A stretch of DNA of 64,000 nt from positions 1 to 64,000 of the forward strand of contig NZ_QQGD01000006.1 in NCBI RefSeq assembly GCF_003490935.1. The letters are read 5' to 3'. Of this stretch, positions 1 to 8,481 are shown piece after piece. How positions within the stretch are numbered: position 1 is the first letter of the stretch; each line of letters opens with the position of its first letter. Origin of the DNA: Haemophilus haemolyticus_M. Lineage in GTDB: Bacteria > Pseudomonadota > Gammaproteobacteria > Enterobacterales > Pasteurellaceae. The position numbers and the translations under genes are program-made. The notes beneath the pieces are model-generated. The model was not told the origin of the DNA. It was given only the letters and a program-made list of their open reading frames with translations, and ran no database searches.

Positions 1-3000
1 GTGGCAGAAACCTTAGATGCCTTACGTGCTGGTAATATGCAGAATACGGGGACGACATCCAGCCCAAGTATGAAGGTTAGTATTGGTTATGGCAGCCAAA
101 AACAAACACAAAGTAGCGAAAGCCAGAGTATTAGTCATCAAAAATCAACGGTGAGCACAGGCACGTTTAATGTAAAAGCCCGTGATGAAAAACTCACTTT
201 TGAGGGCGTGGATGCGAATGCGAAATTGATGGCATTATCAGGTAAAAAAGGCATTGAGATAAAAGGTGTAAAAGACGAGGAGCATCAACGTACAGAAAAT
301 AAATCAGCAGGGGGCAGTGTAGGCGTCTTTGTTGGAACCAATGGTAATAGTTATGGTGTAGGTATTGAGGGGTCGGTGAATGTAGCGAGGGGCAAATCTA
401 ACTCGGATAGCGAACGTTGGCAAAACAGTCACTTGCAAGCGGATAAGCTCATCACCAATAGTGAAGAAGGCGGCTTAAACCTTGATGCAGCGAATCTTAA
501 AGCGAAACGTTGGGAAGCGGATATTCAAAATCTGACGATAACGAGCCGTCAAGATACAGAGAAATACGAATCCAAACAAACGAGTGCGAGTGCAAGCGGC
601 TCGGTAGCGTATGGTTCAGGAGGTGGCGCTTCGGTCAGTGCCTCCTATAACAAAGCGAAAGTGGATTATGCGCAAGTGAATGAACAAGCAGGTATTCGTG
701 TAGGTGAGGATGGCATGGAAGCTAACATCCACAACCATACCCAACTGAATGGTGCCATCATCGAAAGTGATGCTGATGCAAGTAAAAACCGCTTTAAAAC
801 AAAATCGCTCACGCATACCGATATTGAAAATAAAAGCGAGATTAAAACCGAAAGTGCGAGCATGGGGGCAGGCACGGGAGGCATTAACCCGATGCAAGCG
901 ATAAGCAGTGCCTTGAGCTTATTGGGTAACACCAATGAAAGCGCGCGCAGCACCACCCAATCAGCTATCAGCGACAACATTCAGATAGAGACCGAAACCC
1001 CGGAAAAACTGACCGCACTTTCACGTGACACCAAAAATGCGAATCAACGTGTTGAAAAACAAGATTTACAAAAAGTGCAAGAGCGCCAAGAAATGGCTAA
1101 GGTGATAGGTGATATCAGCAACAACGCGATAAGCATCGCCACGTATAATGAGCGTGAGAAAATTAACAAGCTAGGACTTGAGAAGTTTAAGCTGGAAGAG
1201 CAAGCAAAAGCGTTGAAGGGACAAGCGGGTAATGAACAACAGCTTGCCGCCATTAAGCAACAACTGACAAATGTTCAAGCCGACATCACGAAAACGCAAG
1301 GTGAAATCGACCGCACTTACGGTATAGGTAGTGAAAAAGGCATGGCGATTCGTGCGGTGACAGCGGCATTACAAGCGGCGGCACAAAATGATACCGCAGG
1401 CAGTCTTGTTGCTCTTGCTTCGCCTTATCTCAACAAAACCATCCACGAGATGACGGCGGGTGACACGGCAAAAGACAAGGCGACTAACCTTATGGCACAT
1501 GCCCTTCTTTCTGCAGTAGAGTTTCAAGTGACAGGCAAAGACCCATTGACGGGTGCAGTGGCTGGGGTGACAGGTGAGGCAACGGCTGAAATCATCGCCA
1601 GAGCTTATGGTAAACCGGTCAGTGAATTAACGGCAAATGAGAAGGAAAACATTAGCACGTTAAGTCAATTGGCGGGCGGATTAGCTGCAGCATTGACGGC
1701 GAAAGCGAATGGCACCCTAACGGAGCAAGGGGGTAATTTCCTTGCGGCAACCTCTGGTGCAGAGACGGCTAAAAGGGCGGTGGAAAATAATTTCTTGAGT
1801 GAGGCTTCAAGAGCGAGATTAAATGCGTTAAAAACAAAATATTATCGTGGAGAAAAATTAACAAACAAAGAAAAATTGGAGTTTAGAGATTTAATTGAAT
1901 CAGATCAGCGTAGTGACGTTCTCTTGGATAAATTTAGAAAAGATCCAAATTCCTTAAATAGCAAGGAAAGAGAGGCATTTTTAAGCTATGTAGATCGTTA
2001 TTATATAGAAACTGTTACGGGGAATACCGCATCTGGTTATAAATTGGCATCGCCAACATCGCCAGTTAACGCTAAGAATCGTTTCGAATCAGAATATTTA
2101 ATAAATGATCCTGTACCAAAACGAGATTATGGTCATTTCCCTTTTGCAGGTACGGATGCACAAAGATCACAAGCAGTGAATACCTTGCCAGAAGAGAGTA
2201 AGAACTGGCTAGGATGGCGTTCTGAAAAACATTCTCGTGATGAAGAGATGTATTATACTGTCAAGAACGAACTTGATGCTCCTGAGAATTATAAAAATTC
2301 AGCGAATGGGAAAATAGCTTATTCTGTTAAGGATGGGCTGGAGGCTGGCTCTATGCTTGCTTTAGGTAGTGGAACTGCTGTTGTAAGAGGTGTTGCCCTT
2401 ATGGAGAAAACCGCCGCAACAGTTGGAGGTGAGGCTATTACTCTAGCTAATAAAGGGGGGCAAGTGTTACGTCTTGGTAAAGATGCTGCAACAAAAGCTT
2501 ACATTGATAGTCAGCTAACCTATATTAATTTAGTTGATAAGGGAATTAAAGCCTACAATACTGCTTCAACAAAAGCAGCAAATGCCTATATCAACGGACA
2601 GCTTGCGTATGCGGATGCTATTGCGAAAGGAGTTAATACAGCTAAAATAGCGGCACGAGAAGGTATTGAAGGAACCCGAGAATTAGTGAGTCAAGGAATT
2701 TATTATTCTTATAATCCTACACAGGCTAAAGTAGTTCAAACAGCTGTCCAGGGAATTGAGCATGGTTTGAAACCTATAACTGAAATAACATATAAGCAAT
2801 ATGCACAAGGAGTAGCGATGGGAGCTACAGCTAGTGCAATAACTCAATATGCCGCAACAGGTGATATTGATGTAAATAAAACTGTAAGAACAGGGTTACT
2901 TGCTCCATATCTATTAAATGCTCCTTTAGGAACTTCAGTTTTAATTGGTTCTGTTGATACTGCAGTATCAACAATATCTGATGGTAAATCTCATGTGAAT

Positions 3001-3159
3001 GAACAGGTAAAATATGCCGAAAGCACCTTAGGAGGTTATACTATGGAAAAAATATCTCCTCCTGTGTTAAAGCCTGTATCTCCATTCATAGGGGGTGTTG
3101 TTGGTGAGATTATTAATCAAGTGAATGATAAATTAGAAGCAAAAGAAAGGAAGAAATAG
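1..3159 (+). CDS. cdiA: CdiA/filamentous haemagglutinin-type exoprotein, 3' part (5' end outside window)
   Basis: The frame is open from base 1, so this is the C-terminal 1052 residues of a much longer protein. Residues 1-330 are Ser/Thr/Asn/Gly-rich beta-helical haemagglutinin repeats (ASASGSVAYGSGGG and similar). A helical segment follows, then a pre-toxin region around 500-597 ending in the V594-E-N-N597 motif that marks the constant/variable boundary in CdiA proteins. The region after VENN (about 455 residues) is lower in GC and codon-atypical, as expected for an exchangeable toxin. It starts charged and becomes rich in Ala, Gly and hydrophobic stretches, which suggests a membrane-acting or membrane-translocating domain; I recognise no nuclease motif. 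A small membrane protein begins 3 bases after the stop, fitting a toxin-immunity pair. The toxin activity is unknown. The CdiB transporter would lie outside the window. Confidence 0.8.
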   Translation: MAETLDALRAGNMQNTGTTSSPSMKVSIGYGSQKQTQSSESQSISHQKSTVSTGTFNVKARDEKLTFEGVDANAKLMALSGKKGIEIKGVKDEEHQRTENKSAGGSVGVFVGTNGNSYGVGIEGSVNVARGKSNSDSERWQNSHLQADKLITNSEEGGLNLDAANLKAKRWEADIQNLTITSRQDTEKYESKQTSASASGSVAYGSGGGASVSASYNKAKVDYAQVNEQAGIRVGEDGMEANIHNHTQLNGAIIESDADASKNRFKTKSLTHTDIENKSEIKTESASMGAGTGGINPMQAISSALSLLGNTNESARSTTQSAISDNIQIETETPEKLTALSRDTKNANQRVEKQDLQKVQERQEMAKVIGDISNNAISIATYNEREKINKLGLEKFKLEEQAKALKGQAGNEQQLAAIKQQLTNVQADITKTQGEIDRTYGIGSEKGMAIRAVTAALQAAAQNDTAGSLVALASPYLNKTIHEMTAGDTAKDKATNLMAHALLSAVEFQVTGKDPLTGAVAGVTGEATAEIIARAYGKPVSELTANEKENISTLSQLAGGLAAALTAKANGTLTEQGGNFLAATSGAETAKRAVENNFLSEASRARLNALKTKYYRGEKLTNKEKLEFRDLIESDQRSDVLLDKFRKDPNSLNSKEREAFLSYVDRYYIETVTGNTASGYKLASPTSPVNAKNRFESEYLINDPVPKRDYGHFPFAGTDAQRSQAVNTLPEESKNWLGWRSEKHSRDEEMYYTVKNELDAPENYKNSANGKIAYSVKDGLEAGSMLALGSGTAVVRGVALMEKTAATVGGEAITLANKGGQVLRLGKDAATKAYIDSQLTYINLVDKGIKAYNTASTKAANAYINGQLAYADAIAKGVNTAKIAAREGIEGTRELVSQGIYYSYNPTQAKVVQTAVQGIEHGLKPITEITYKQYAQGVAMGATASAITQYAATGDIDVNKTVRTGLLAPYLLNAPLGTSVLIGSVDTAVSTISDGKSHVNEQVKYAESTLGGYTMEKISPPVLKPVSPFIGGVVGEIINQVNDKLEAKERKK

Positions 3160-3161
3160 AT

Positions 3162-3383
3162 ATGAAATATTTTTTAATTATATTAAAGAGATCTTTTTTA
3201 ATGACTATAATTCTACAAATTATTTTTTATATAAATGCCTACTTTATTACTGGGTATATTGATCAGGGCGATTTTTTTTTAAGTGAAGAGCATTTATTTT
3301 TTAGTTTAAAAGTATGGGGGGGGCTATTTGTATTATTTTTATTAATATATGCAGCTGATTATAACAAGTGGCGAAGAGGGTGA
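3162..3383 (+). CDS. Small two-TM membrane protein, likely immunity protein for the upstream toxin
   Basis: A 73-residue protein starts immediately after the exoprotein stop codon, preceded by a Shine-Dalgarno-like GGAAG inside the end of that gene. It has two hydrophobic segments, about residues 4-32 and 50-66, separated by an acidic loop, and a basic tail (KWRRG). Contact-dependent inhibition loci encode the immunity protein directly downstream of cdiA, and membrane-active toxins are typically paired with small integral membrane immunity proteins. Position, size and topology therefore support a CdiI role, but this is inference because immunity proteins are not conserved in sequence. The gene is very AT-rich, like the end of the toxin gene, suggesting the two moved together. 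Confidence 0.6.
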   Translation: MKYFLIILKRSFLMTIILQIIFYINAYFITGYIDQGDFFLSEEHLFFSLKVWGGLFVLFLLIYAADYNKWRRG

Positions 3384-3443
3384 GGAATTAAAAATACATA
3401 AATTTGATATTTTAATGGTATAAAATTTAAAATATCTAGATAT

Positions 3444-3500
3444 AAAGTGCGGTCAATTTTAAAATAGTTTTAAAACTTCTCAAAAATTGACCGCACTTTT
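3444..3500. terminator. Inverted uptake-sequence pair, probable terminator of cdiA-cdiI
   Basis: Two oppositely oriented AAGTGCGGTCAATTTT copies (3444-3460 and 3482-3500) can form a long stem ending in a T run. Inverted uptake sequences commonly serve as terminators in Haemophilus. Confidence 0.7.
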
Positions 3501-3589
3501 GTATTTTAAACGATGCTTGTTTTAATCAAACCTTATAATTTTACATTCAATTTCTCGTAGTAACCTTACCAAGCAGAAAACAAGTCAAA

Positions 3590-4196
3590 GTGATGGCACC
3601 TCGCGTCTATGCCATGGCGCAGAAAGGCGACTTAAACGGTGAAGGTGCGTTGATTTCAGCGGATGTGATTGATTTGCGGAGTCATCGTTTAACCAATAGC
3701 GGCACCATTGCAGGCCGTAAGCTTACGTTATTAAATACCGAAAGCTTATTCAACGCAGGCACCATTACGGGTGATAAAGTAGGCATCAACACCACGAATA
3801 ACTTCGATAATATTGGCGGTAAAGTGGAAGCCGAGCGCGCCCTCTTGGTGGATGTGGGCGGTGACTTAAGTCACGAAAGTACCACGATGACGACAAAGGT
3901 GGACTTATCTCATTTCCAACGGAGTGAAACGACACTGGCTCGTAAAGCGCTTTTCCATGTGAAAGGAGAGGATGGCCAGTTACAACTCTCATCAAATAAT
4001 CTGAATGCTAAAGGTGCAGATATTATTAACGATGGCAATGGCAGCACGCTTGTTCAAACAAAAAATAACGTGAATCTCACCGCACTTTCAGTGGGCTTTG
4101 ATGAGAAGATGGGGAGAAGAAGAGATTGCTGCGATTAAAACAGATATCACAACAGAGCTTGCACTAAGTCAAAGTGGTAAATTAGAGTCGTTTTAA
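3590..4196 (+). pseudogene. Displaced haemagglutinin/CdiA fragment
   Basis: The reading frame 3590-4138 encodes haemagglutinin-type repeats (LTNSGTIAGRKLTLL, LFNAGTITGDKVGI, FDNIGGKVEAERALL), the kind found in the middle of CdiA/FhaB proteins. It has no secretion signal, no proper start and no toxin end. Just before 4110 the frame shifts, and a related reading (EEIAAIKTDITTELALSQSG) continues in another frame to a stop at 4194-4196. This is a broken internal piece of a second or duplicated cdiA gene, left between the active locus and pntA. It is probably not expressed as a functional protein, but it could act as a recombination donor for the resident gene. Confidence 0.75.
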
Positions 4197-4267
4197 TGAA
4201 GAAGTGTTGGGTAACTATTCTGTTGGTGTGCGGTAAATTTTTGAGATGTTTTTTATGTGGGATTTTT

Positions 4268-4283
4268 CGTGATCCCTATCACA
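4268..4283. promoter_or_regulatory. Candidate Crp site upstream of pntA
   Basis: CGTGATCCCTATCACA matches the Crp consensus TGTGA-N6-TCACA at 9 of 10 defined positions. It lies about 150 bp before the pntA start. The rest of the 4197-4434 gap shows only AT-rich promoter-like sequence and a good ribosome site (AGAGGGAA) before pntA. Confidence 0.5.
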
Positions 4284-4434
4284 ATATCTTGTAAAACCAC
4301 TTAAAAACGTTACCTATTTTCATTCAATCAATGATACAGTTGTATCCGTTTGACTTTTTGTCATTTTAACGATGAATAGGCGAAGGTTTGTTCATTAATC
4401 TCATCAACCCAATCATCAATCAGAGGGAAACAGT

Positions 4435-5973
4435 ATGTTAATTGGTGTACCTAGAGAGCTGCTTGAGAATGAGAGCCGTGTGGCGGCAACGCCGAAAACG
4501 GTTCAGCAAATATTGAAATTGGGCTTTGACGTGATCGTGGAACACGATGCAGGTTTTAAAGCTAGTTTTGAAGATCAAGCATTTTTAGAGGCGGGCGCGA
4601 AGATCGGTACGTCGGCTGAAATTTGGCAATCGGATATTATCTTCAAAGTAAATGCACCGACAGATGAAGAAATTGCTCAAATGAAGGAAGGGGCAACGCT
4701 TGTGAGCTTTATTTGGCGTATGCAAAATCCTGAGTTAATGAAAAAACTCACCGCGAAGAAAATTAATGTGTTAGCAATGGATGCGGTTCCTCGTATTTCT
4801 CGTGCACAAGCATTGGATGCGCTTTCTTCTATGGCGAATATTTCTGGTTATCGTGCTGTCATTGAAGCTGCGCATGAATTCGGTAGCTTCTTTACTGGGC
4901 AAATTACTGCTGCAGGTAAAGTTCCACCAGCAAAAGTGTTGGTGATTGGTGCTGGTGTGGCTGGATTGGCGGCAATTGGTGCGGCAAATAGCCTTGGGGC
5001 GATTGTTCGTGCTTTTGACTCTCGTCCTGAAGTGAAAGAGCAAGTTCAAAGTATGGGTGCAAGCTTCTTAGAAATTGATTTTAAAGAAGAAGGCGGCAGT
5101 GGTGATGGTTATGCGAAAGTAATGTCGGAAGAATTTAACCGTCGTGCGATGGAGCTTTATGCAGAACAAGCTAAAGAAGTCGATATTATTATTACTACGG
5201 CAGCCATTCCGGGTAAACCAGCGCCTCGTTTAATCACCAAGGAAATGGTGGATTCAATGAAACCAGGTTCGGTGATTGTGGATTTAGCCGCTGCAACTGG
5301 CGGTAACTGTGAATATACGCAAGCAGGGAAAGTTGTTACAACTGAAAACCAAGTGAAAGTGATTGGTTATACAGATTTCCCAAGCCGTTTACCAACGCAA
5401 TCGTCTCAACTTTATGGCACAAACTTAGTCAATTTATTAAAACTTTTGTGCAAAGAGAAAGATGGCAATATCAATATTGATTTTGAAGATGTGGTTCTTC
5501 GTGGTGTAACCGTTGTTCGTGATGGGGAAGAAATTCCTCCAGCACAAATTCAAGTGTCTGCACAACCAAAACAAGAAACCAAATCGGCACCTGTGGCAGA
5601 GAAAAAAGAATCTAAACCAACAGATCCTCGTGTGAAATACGGTGTGATGGCAGGTGTTGGCGTGTTATTCCTTTGGTTAGCTTCGGTGGCGCCAGCTGCA
5701 TTTTTATCACATTTCACTGTATTTGTTTTAGCTTGTGTGGTGGGTTATTACGTGGTTTGGAATGTTAGCCATGCACTTCACACACCATTAATGGCAGTAA
5801 CAAATGCAATTTCAGGCATTATTATTGTAGGGGCGTTATTACAAATTCGTCAGCCAACAGGCAACCTATTTATCGATGCGTTAGCTTTTGTGGCGATTTT
5901 GGTGGCAAGCATCAATATTTTTGGTGGTTTCCGTGTCACACAACGTATGTTAGCAATGTTTAGAAAAGGTTAA
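4435..5973 (+). CDS. pntA: NAD(P) transhydrogenase subunit alpha
   Basis: The 512-residue alpha subunit of the proton-pumping transhydrogenase, an inner-membrane enzyme that transfers hydride between NADH and NADP+ using the proton gradient. The start (MLIGVPRELLENESRVAATP) is the typical alanine dehydrogenase/PNT N-terminus. The NAD-binding glycine motif GAGVAG is at residues 172-177. A charged linker leads to four membrane segments from about residue 401 to the end. The length equals that of the E. coli protein. pntB follows 10 bp downstream with its own AAGGAG site, so the two form an operon. A Crp-like site upstream suggests carbon-source control. Identification is secure. Confidence 0.97.
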   Translation: MLIGVPRELLENESRVAATPKTVQQILKLGFDVIVEHDAGFKASFEDQAFLEAGAKIGTSAEIWQSDIIFKVNAPTDEEIAQMKEGATLVSFIWRMQNPELMKKLTAKKINVLAMDAVPRISRAQALDALSSMANISGYRAVIEAAHEFGSFFTGQITAAGKVPPAKVLVIGAGVAGLAAIGAANSLGAIVRAFDSRPEVKEQVQSMGASFLEIDFKEEGGSGDGYAKVMSEEFNRRAMELYAEQAKEVDIIITTAAIPGKPAPRLITKEMVDSMKPGSVIVDLAAATGGNCEYTQAGKVVTTENQVKVIGYTDFPSRLPTQSSQLYGTNLVNLLKLLCKEKDGNINIDFEDVVLRGVTVVRDGEEIPPAQIQVSAQPKQETKSAPVAEKKESKPTDPRVKYGVMAGVGVLFLWLASVAPAAFLSHFTVFVLACVVGYYVVWNVSHALHTPLMAVTNAISGIIIVGALLQIRQPTGNLFIDALAFVAILVASINIFGGFRVTQRMLAMFRKG

Positions 5974-5983
5974 GGAGCGCACA

Positions 5984-7408
5984 ATGTCTGAAGGTTTAGT
6001 ACAGGCTGCGTATATTTTAGCAGCATTACTTTTCATTATGAGCTTGGCAGGGCTTTCTAAACATGAAACTGCTAAAGCGGGTTGTTGGTTCGGTATTGTT
6101 GGTATGACAATTGCCCTTATCGCAACCATTTTTGGACCTCATTCTGAAGGAACATTTTGGATCATTATTGCAATGATCATCGGTGGTGCAATCGGTGTTC
6201 AACGTGCATTAAAAGTAGAAATGACTGAAATGCCAGAACTTGTGGCGATTCTTCACAGTTTCGTCGGTTTAGCGGCTGTACTCGTAGGCTTTAATAGCTA
6301 TGGTTTACACCATGAGGCGTTAATGCCAGAAGGATTAGATGCAGCAGCACAAGCCGCATTTGTAGCTGAACAAGCGGTATTAACAAATATTCATAATGTC
6401 GAAGTATTTTTAGGTATCTTTATCGGTGCAGTAACTTTCACTGGTTCTGTTGTTGCATTTGGTAAATTAAGCGGAAAAATTAATTCAAAAGCATTAATGT
6501 TGCCACATCGCCATAAATTAAATTTAGCCGCACTTGTGGTATCTGCATTATTGATGGTTGCATTCTTAAATAATCCAGAAAGCATTTTCCCTGTGTTATT
6601 AATGACAGCGATTGCGCTTGCATTTGGATGGCACTTAGTGGCATCAATCGGTGGGGCAGATATGCCAGTTGTAGTATCAATGCTTAATTCATATTCTGGT
6701 TGGGCAGCGGCTGCAGCGGGTTTTATGTTGAATAATGATTTGCTCATCGTAACTGGCGCACTTGTTGGTTCTTCTGGTGCAATTCTTTCTTACATCATGT
6801 GTAAAGCAATGAACCGTTCATTTGTGAGCGTAATTGCGGGTGGTTTTGGTAACGATGTTCAAGTTTCTTCAAGCGAAGAACAAGGCGAACACCGTGAAAC
6901 TACAGCAGAAGAAGTGGCTGAATTGTTGAAAAATGCAAGTTCTGTGATTATCACTCCAGGATATGGTATGGCTGTTGCACAAGCACAATATCCAGTCGCT
7001 GATATTACGGCAAAATTGCGTGAACGTGGTGTGAACGTTCGTTTTGGTATTCATCCTGTTGCAGGACGTTTACCTGGCCACATGAACGTGCTTTTAGCTG
7101 AAGCGAAAGTGCCTTACGATGTCGTACTTGAAATGGATGAAATCAATGATGATTTCGCTGATACCGATGTGGTATTGGTTATCGGTGCGAACGATACGGT
7201 AAACCCAGCTGCGATGGAAGATCCAAATAGCCCAATCGCGGGAATGCCTGTGTTAGAAGTATGGAAAGCACAAAATGTGATTGTGTTCAAACGTTCAATG
7301 GCAGTGGGTTACGCTGGCGTACAAAACCCATTATTCTTCAAAGAGAATACGCAAATGCTCTTTGGTGATGCAAAAGATCGTGTTGAAGATATCTTAAAAG
7401 CATTATAA
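5984..7408 (+). CDS. pntB: NAD(P) transhydrogenase subunit beta
   Basis: The 474-residue beta subunit of the transhydrogenase. The N-terminal ~270 residues are a series of membrane helices forming most of the proton channel. The C-terminal ~180 residues form the NADP(H)-binding domain III, recognisable from the ITPGYGMAVAQAQYPV segment and the following GIHPVAGRLPGHMNVLLAEA and VIGANDTVNPAA motifs. It assembles with PntA in the cytoplasmic membrane to make NADPH. It is second in the pntAB operon and is followed by a strong hairpin shared with the convergent LysR gene. Confidence 0.97.
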   Translation: MSEGLVQAAYILAALLFIMSLAGLSKHETAKAGCWFGIVGMTIALIATIFGPHSEGTFWIIIAMIIGGAIGVQRALKVEMTEMPELVAILHSFVGLAAVLVGFNSYGLHHEALMPEGLDAAAQAAFVAEQAVLTNIHNVEVFLGIFIGAVTFTGSVVAFGKLSGKINSKALMLPHRHKLNLAALVVSALLMVAFLNNPESIFPVLLMTAIALAFGWHLVASIGGADMPVVVSMLNSYSGWAAAAAGFMLNNDLLIVTGALVGSSGAILSYIMCKAMNRSFVSVIAGGFGNDVQVSSSEEQGEHRETTAEEVAELLKNASSVIITPGYGMAVAQAQYPVADITAKLRERGVNVRFGIHPVAGRLPGHMNVLLAEAKVPYDVVLEMDEINDDFADTDVVLVIGANDTVNPAAMEDPNSPIAGMPVLEVWKAQNVIVFKRSMAVGYAGVQNPLFFKENTQMLFGDAKDRVEDILKAL

Positions 7409-7423
7409 AAACACGTATAAAAA

Positions 7424-7460
7424 TAACCGCACTTGGGATTGCTAAGTGCGGTATTTTTTT
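7424..7460. terminator. Bidirectional terminator between pntB and the lysR-type gene
   Basis: ACCGCACTT at 7426-7434 pairs with AAGTGCGGT at 7444-7452 and is followed by seven T; the A-rich left side serves the opposite strand. It is built from two inverted uptake sequences. Confidence 0.85.
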
Positions 7461-7467
7461 ATGGTGT

Positions 7468-8385
7468 TTAGTGACTATCTTCAGGATTTTCCAAAATTTC
7501 TGAACACAAGCCTAAGCCAGATAAAAATTCAATAAATGCCCGCACTTTTATTGGTAAATGTCTTCTGTTTGGATAGACCGCATGAATTTCTAATTTTTGT
7601 TGTTTATATTCTGGTAATATTTCAATCAGTTCACCTTTTTCGAGAGATTGACCAATAATAAATCTCGGTAAATTCACAATACCTAGTCCTGCTTTTGCCA
7701 TTTCTAATAAGGCTAAACCACTATTGCTTACCACTTTGGATTGGATTTTAAAACGTTGTGTTTGATTTATGCGTGAGCCAACCCAATTTACTTGATTCAT
7801 TGCATTTTTATAAAGTAAGCCATTGTGATGTTCTAAATCATCAGGCGTTTGTGGAATACCATTCGCTTCAAGATAGCTTGGTGATGCCACAAAGTGTAGC
7901 GTATTTGTGCTGATTTTGCGTGATACAAGAGAACTGTCCGCCATATGGCCGATACGTAATGCAAGATCATAGCCTTCTGCCACAAGATCAATTTTTTTAT
8001 CATTAAACTCAATTTCAACATGTAGATTAGGATGTTCGGCAATAAACAGTGGTAAATTCGGTACGATGAAAAGCAAACCAAAATCACGAGGAACAGAAAT
8101 AAGTAAATTTCCTTGTAATGAGCTGGTAAGGTGGGTGATGCTAGAATCAGCTTCATCTAAATCAAGCAAAATTCCTTGGCAGCGTTGGTAATACATCATT
8201 CCCGCTTCAGTAGGCATAATTTTTCTGGTGGTACGTTGTAACAATCGTGTTTTTAAATGTTCTTCTAACTGTGAAACTAATTTGCTTGCCATTGCCACAG
8301 AAATATTTTGTTGCTTTGCTGCCAATGTAAAACTTTGGGTTTCAATAACTTTGCAGAAAATAGAAATCGCGTTGAGTTTATCCAT
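7468..8385 (-). CDS. LysR-family transcriptional regulator
   Basis: A 305-residue LysR-type regulator. The N-terminal winged helix-turn-helix includes FTLAAKQQNISVAMASKLVS (about residues 19-38), followed by the linker helix and a periplasmic-binding-like effector domain (LRIGHMADSSLVSRKIS). The subgroup resembles the CrgA/DmlR-like regulators by its N-terminus (MDKLNAISIFCKVIETQSFT). It reads away from topA and converges on pntB. LysR proteins usually regulate a divergent neighbour, but the divergent gene here is topA, so its target is not obvious. The inducer is unknown. Confidence 0.9.
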   Translation of the reverse strand: MDKLNAISIFCKVIETQSFTLAAKQQNISVAMASKLVSQLEEHLKTRLLQRTTRKIMPTEAGMMYYQRCQGILLDLDEADSSITHLTSSLQGNLLISVPRDFGLLFIVPNLPLFIAEHPNLHVEIEFNDKKIDLVAEGYDLALRIGHMADSSLVSRKISTNTLHFVASPSYLEANGIPQTPDDLEHHNGLLYKNAMNQVNWVGSRINQTQRFKIQSKVVSNSGLALLEMAKAGLGIVNLPRFIIGQSLEKGELIEILPEYKQQKLEIHAVYPNRRHLPIKVRAFIEFLSGLGLCSEILENPEDSH

Positions 8386-8481
8386 TTATAGACCTTTTTT
8401 GAAAAAATGCTTGATTTTGCCTACATAACTTTGCACTATACCCCCCAATTTTACAAAATTCTAGTGATATTAGGTAATCAA

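Noticed and set aside
616..1253. Minus-strand open frames inside the cdiA-type gene
   Set aside because: They are shadows of the repeat-rich coding strand, with no ribosome sites or known domains.
8407..8481. Upstream extension of the topA frame
   Set aside because: The extra 25 residues are not conserved in topoisomerase I, and MSKSLVIVESPAKAK is the standard N-terminus.
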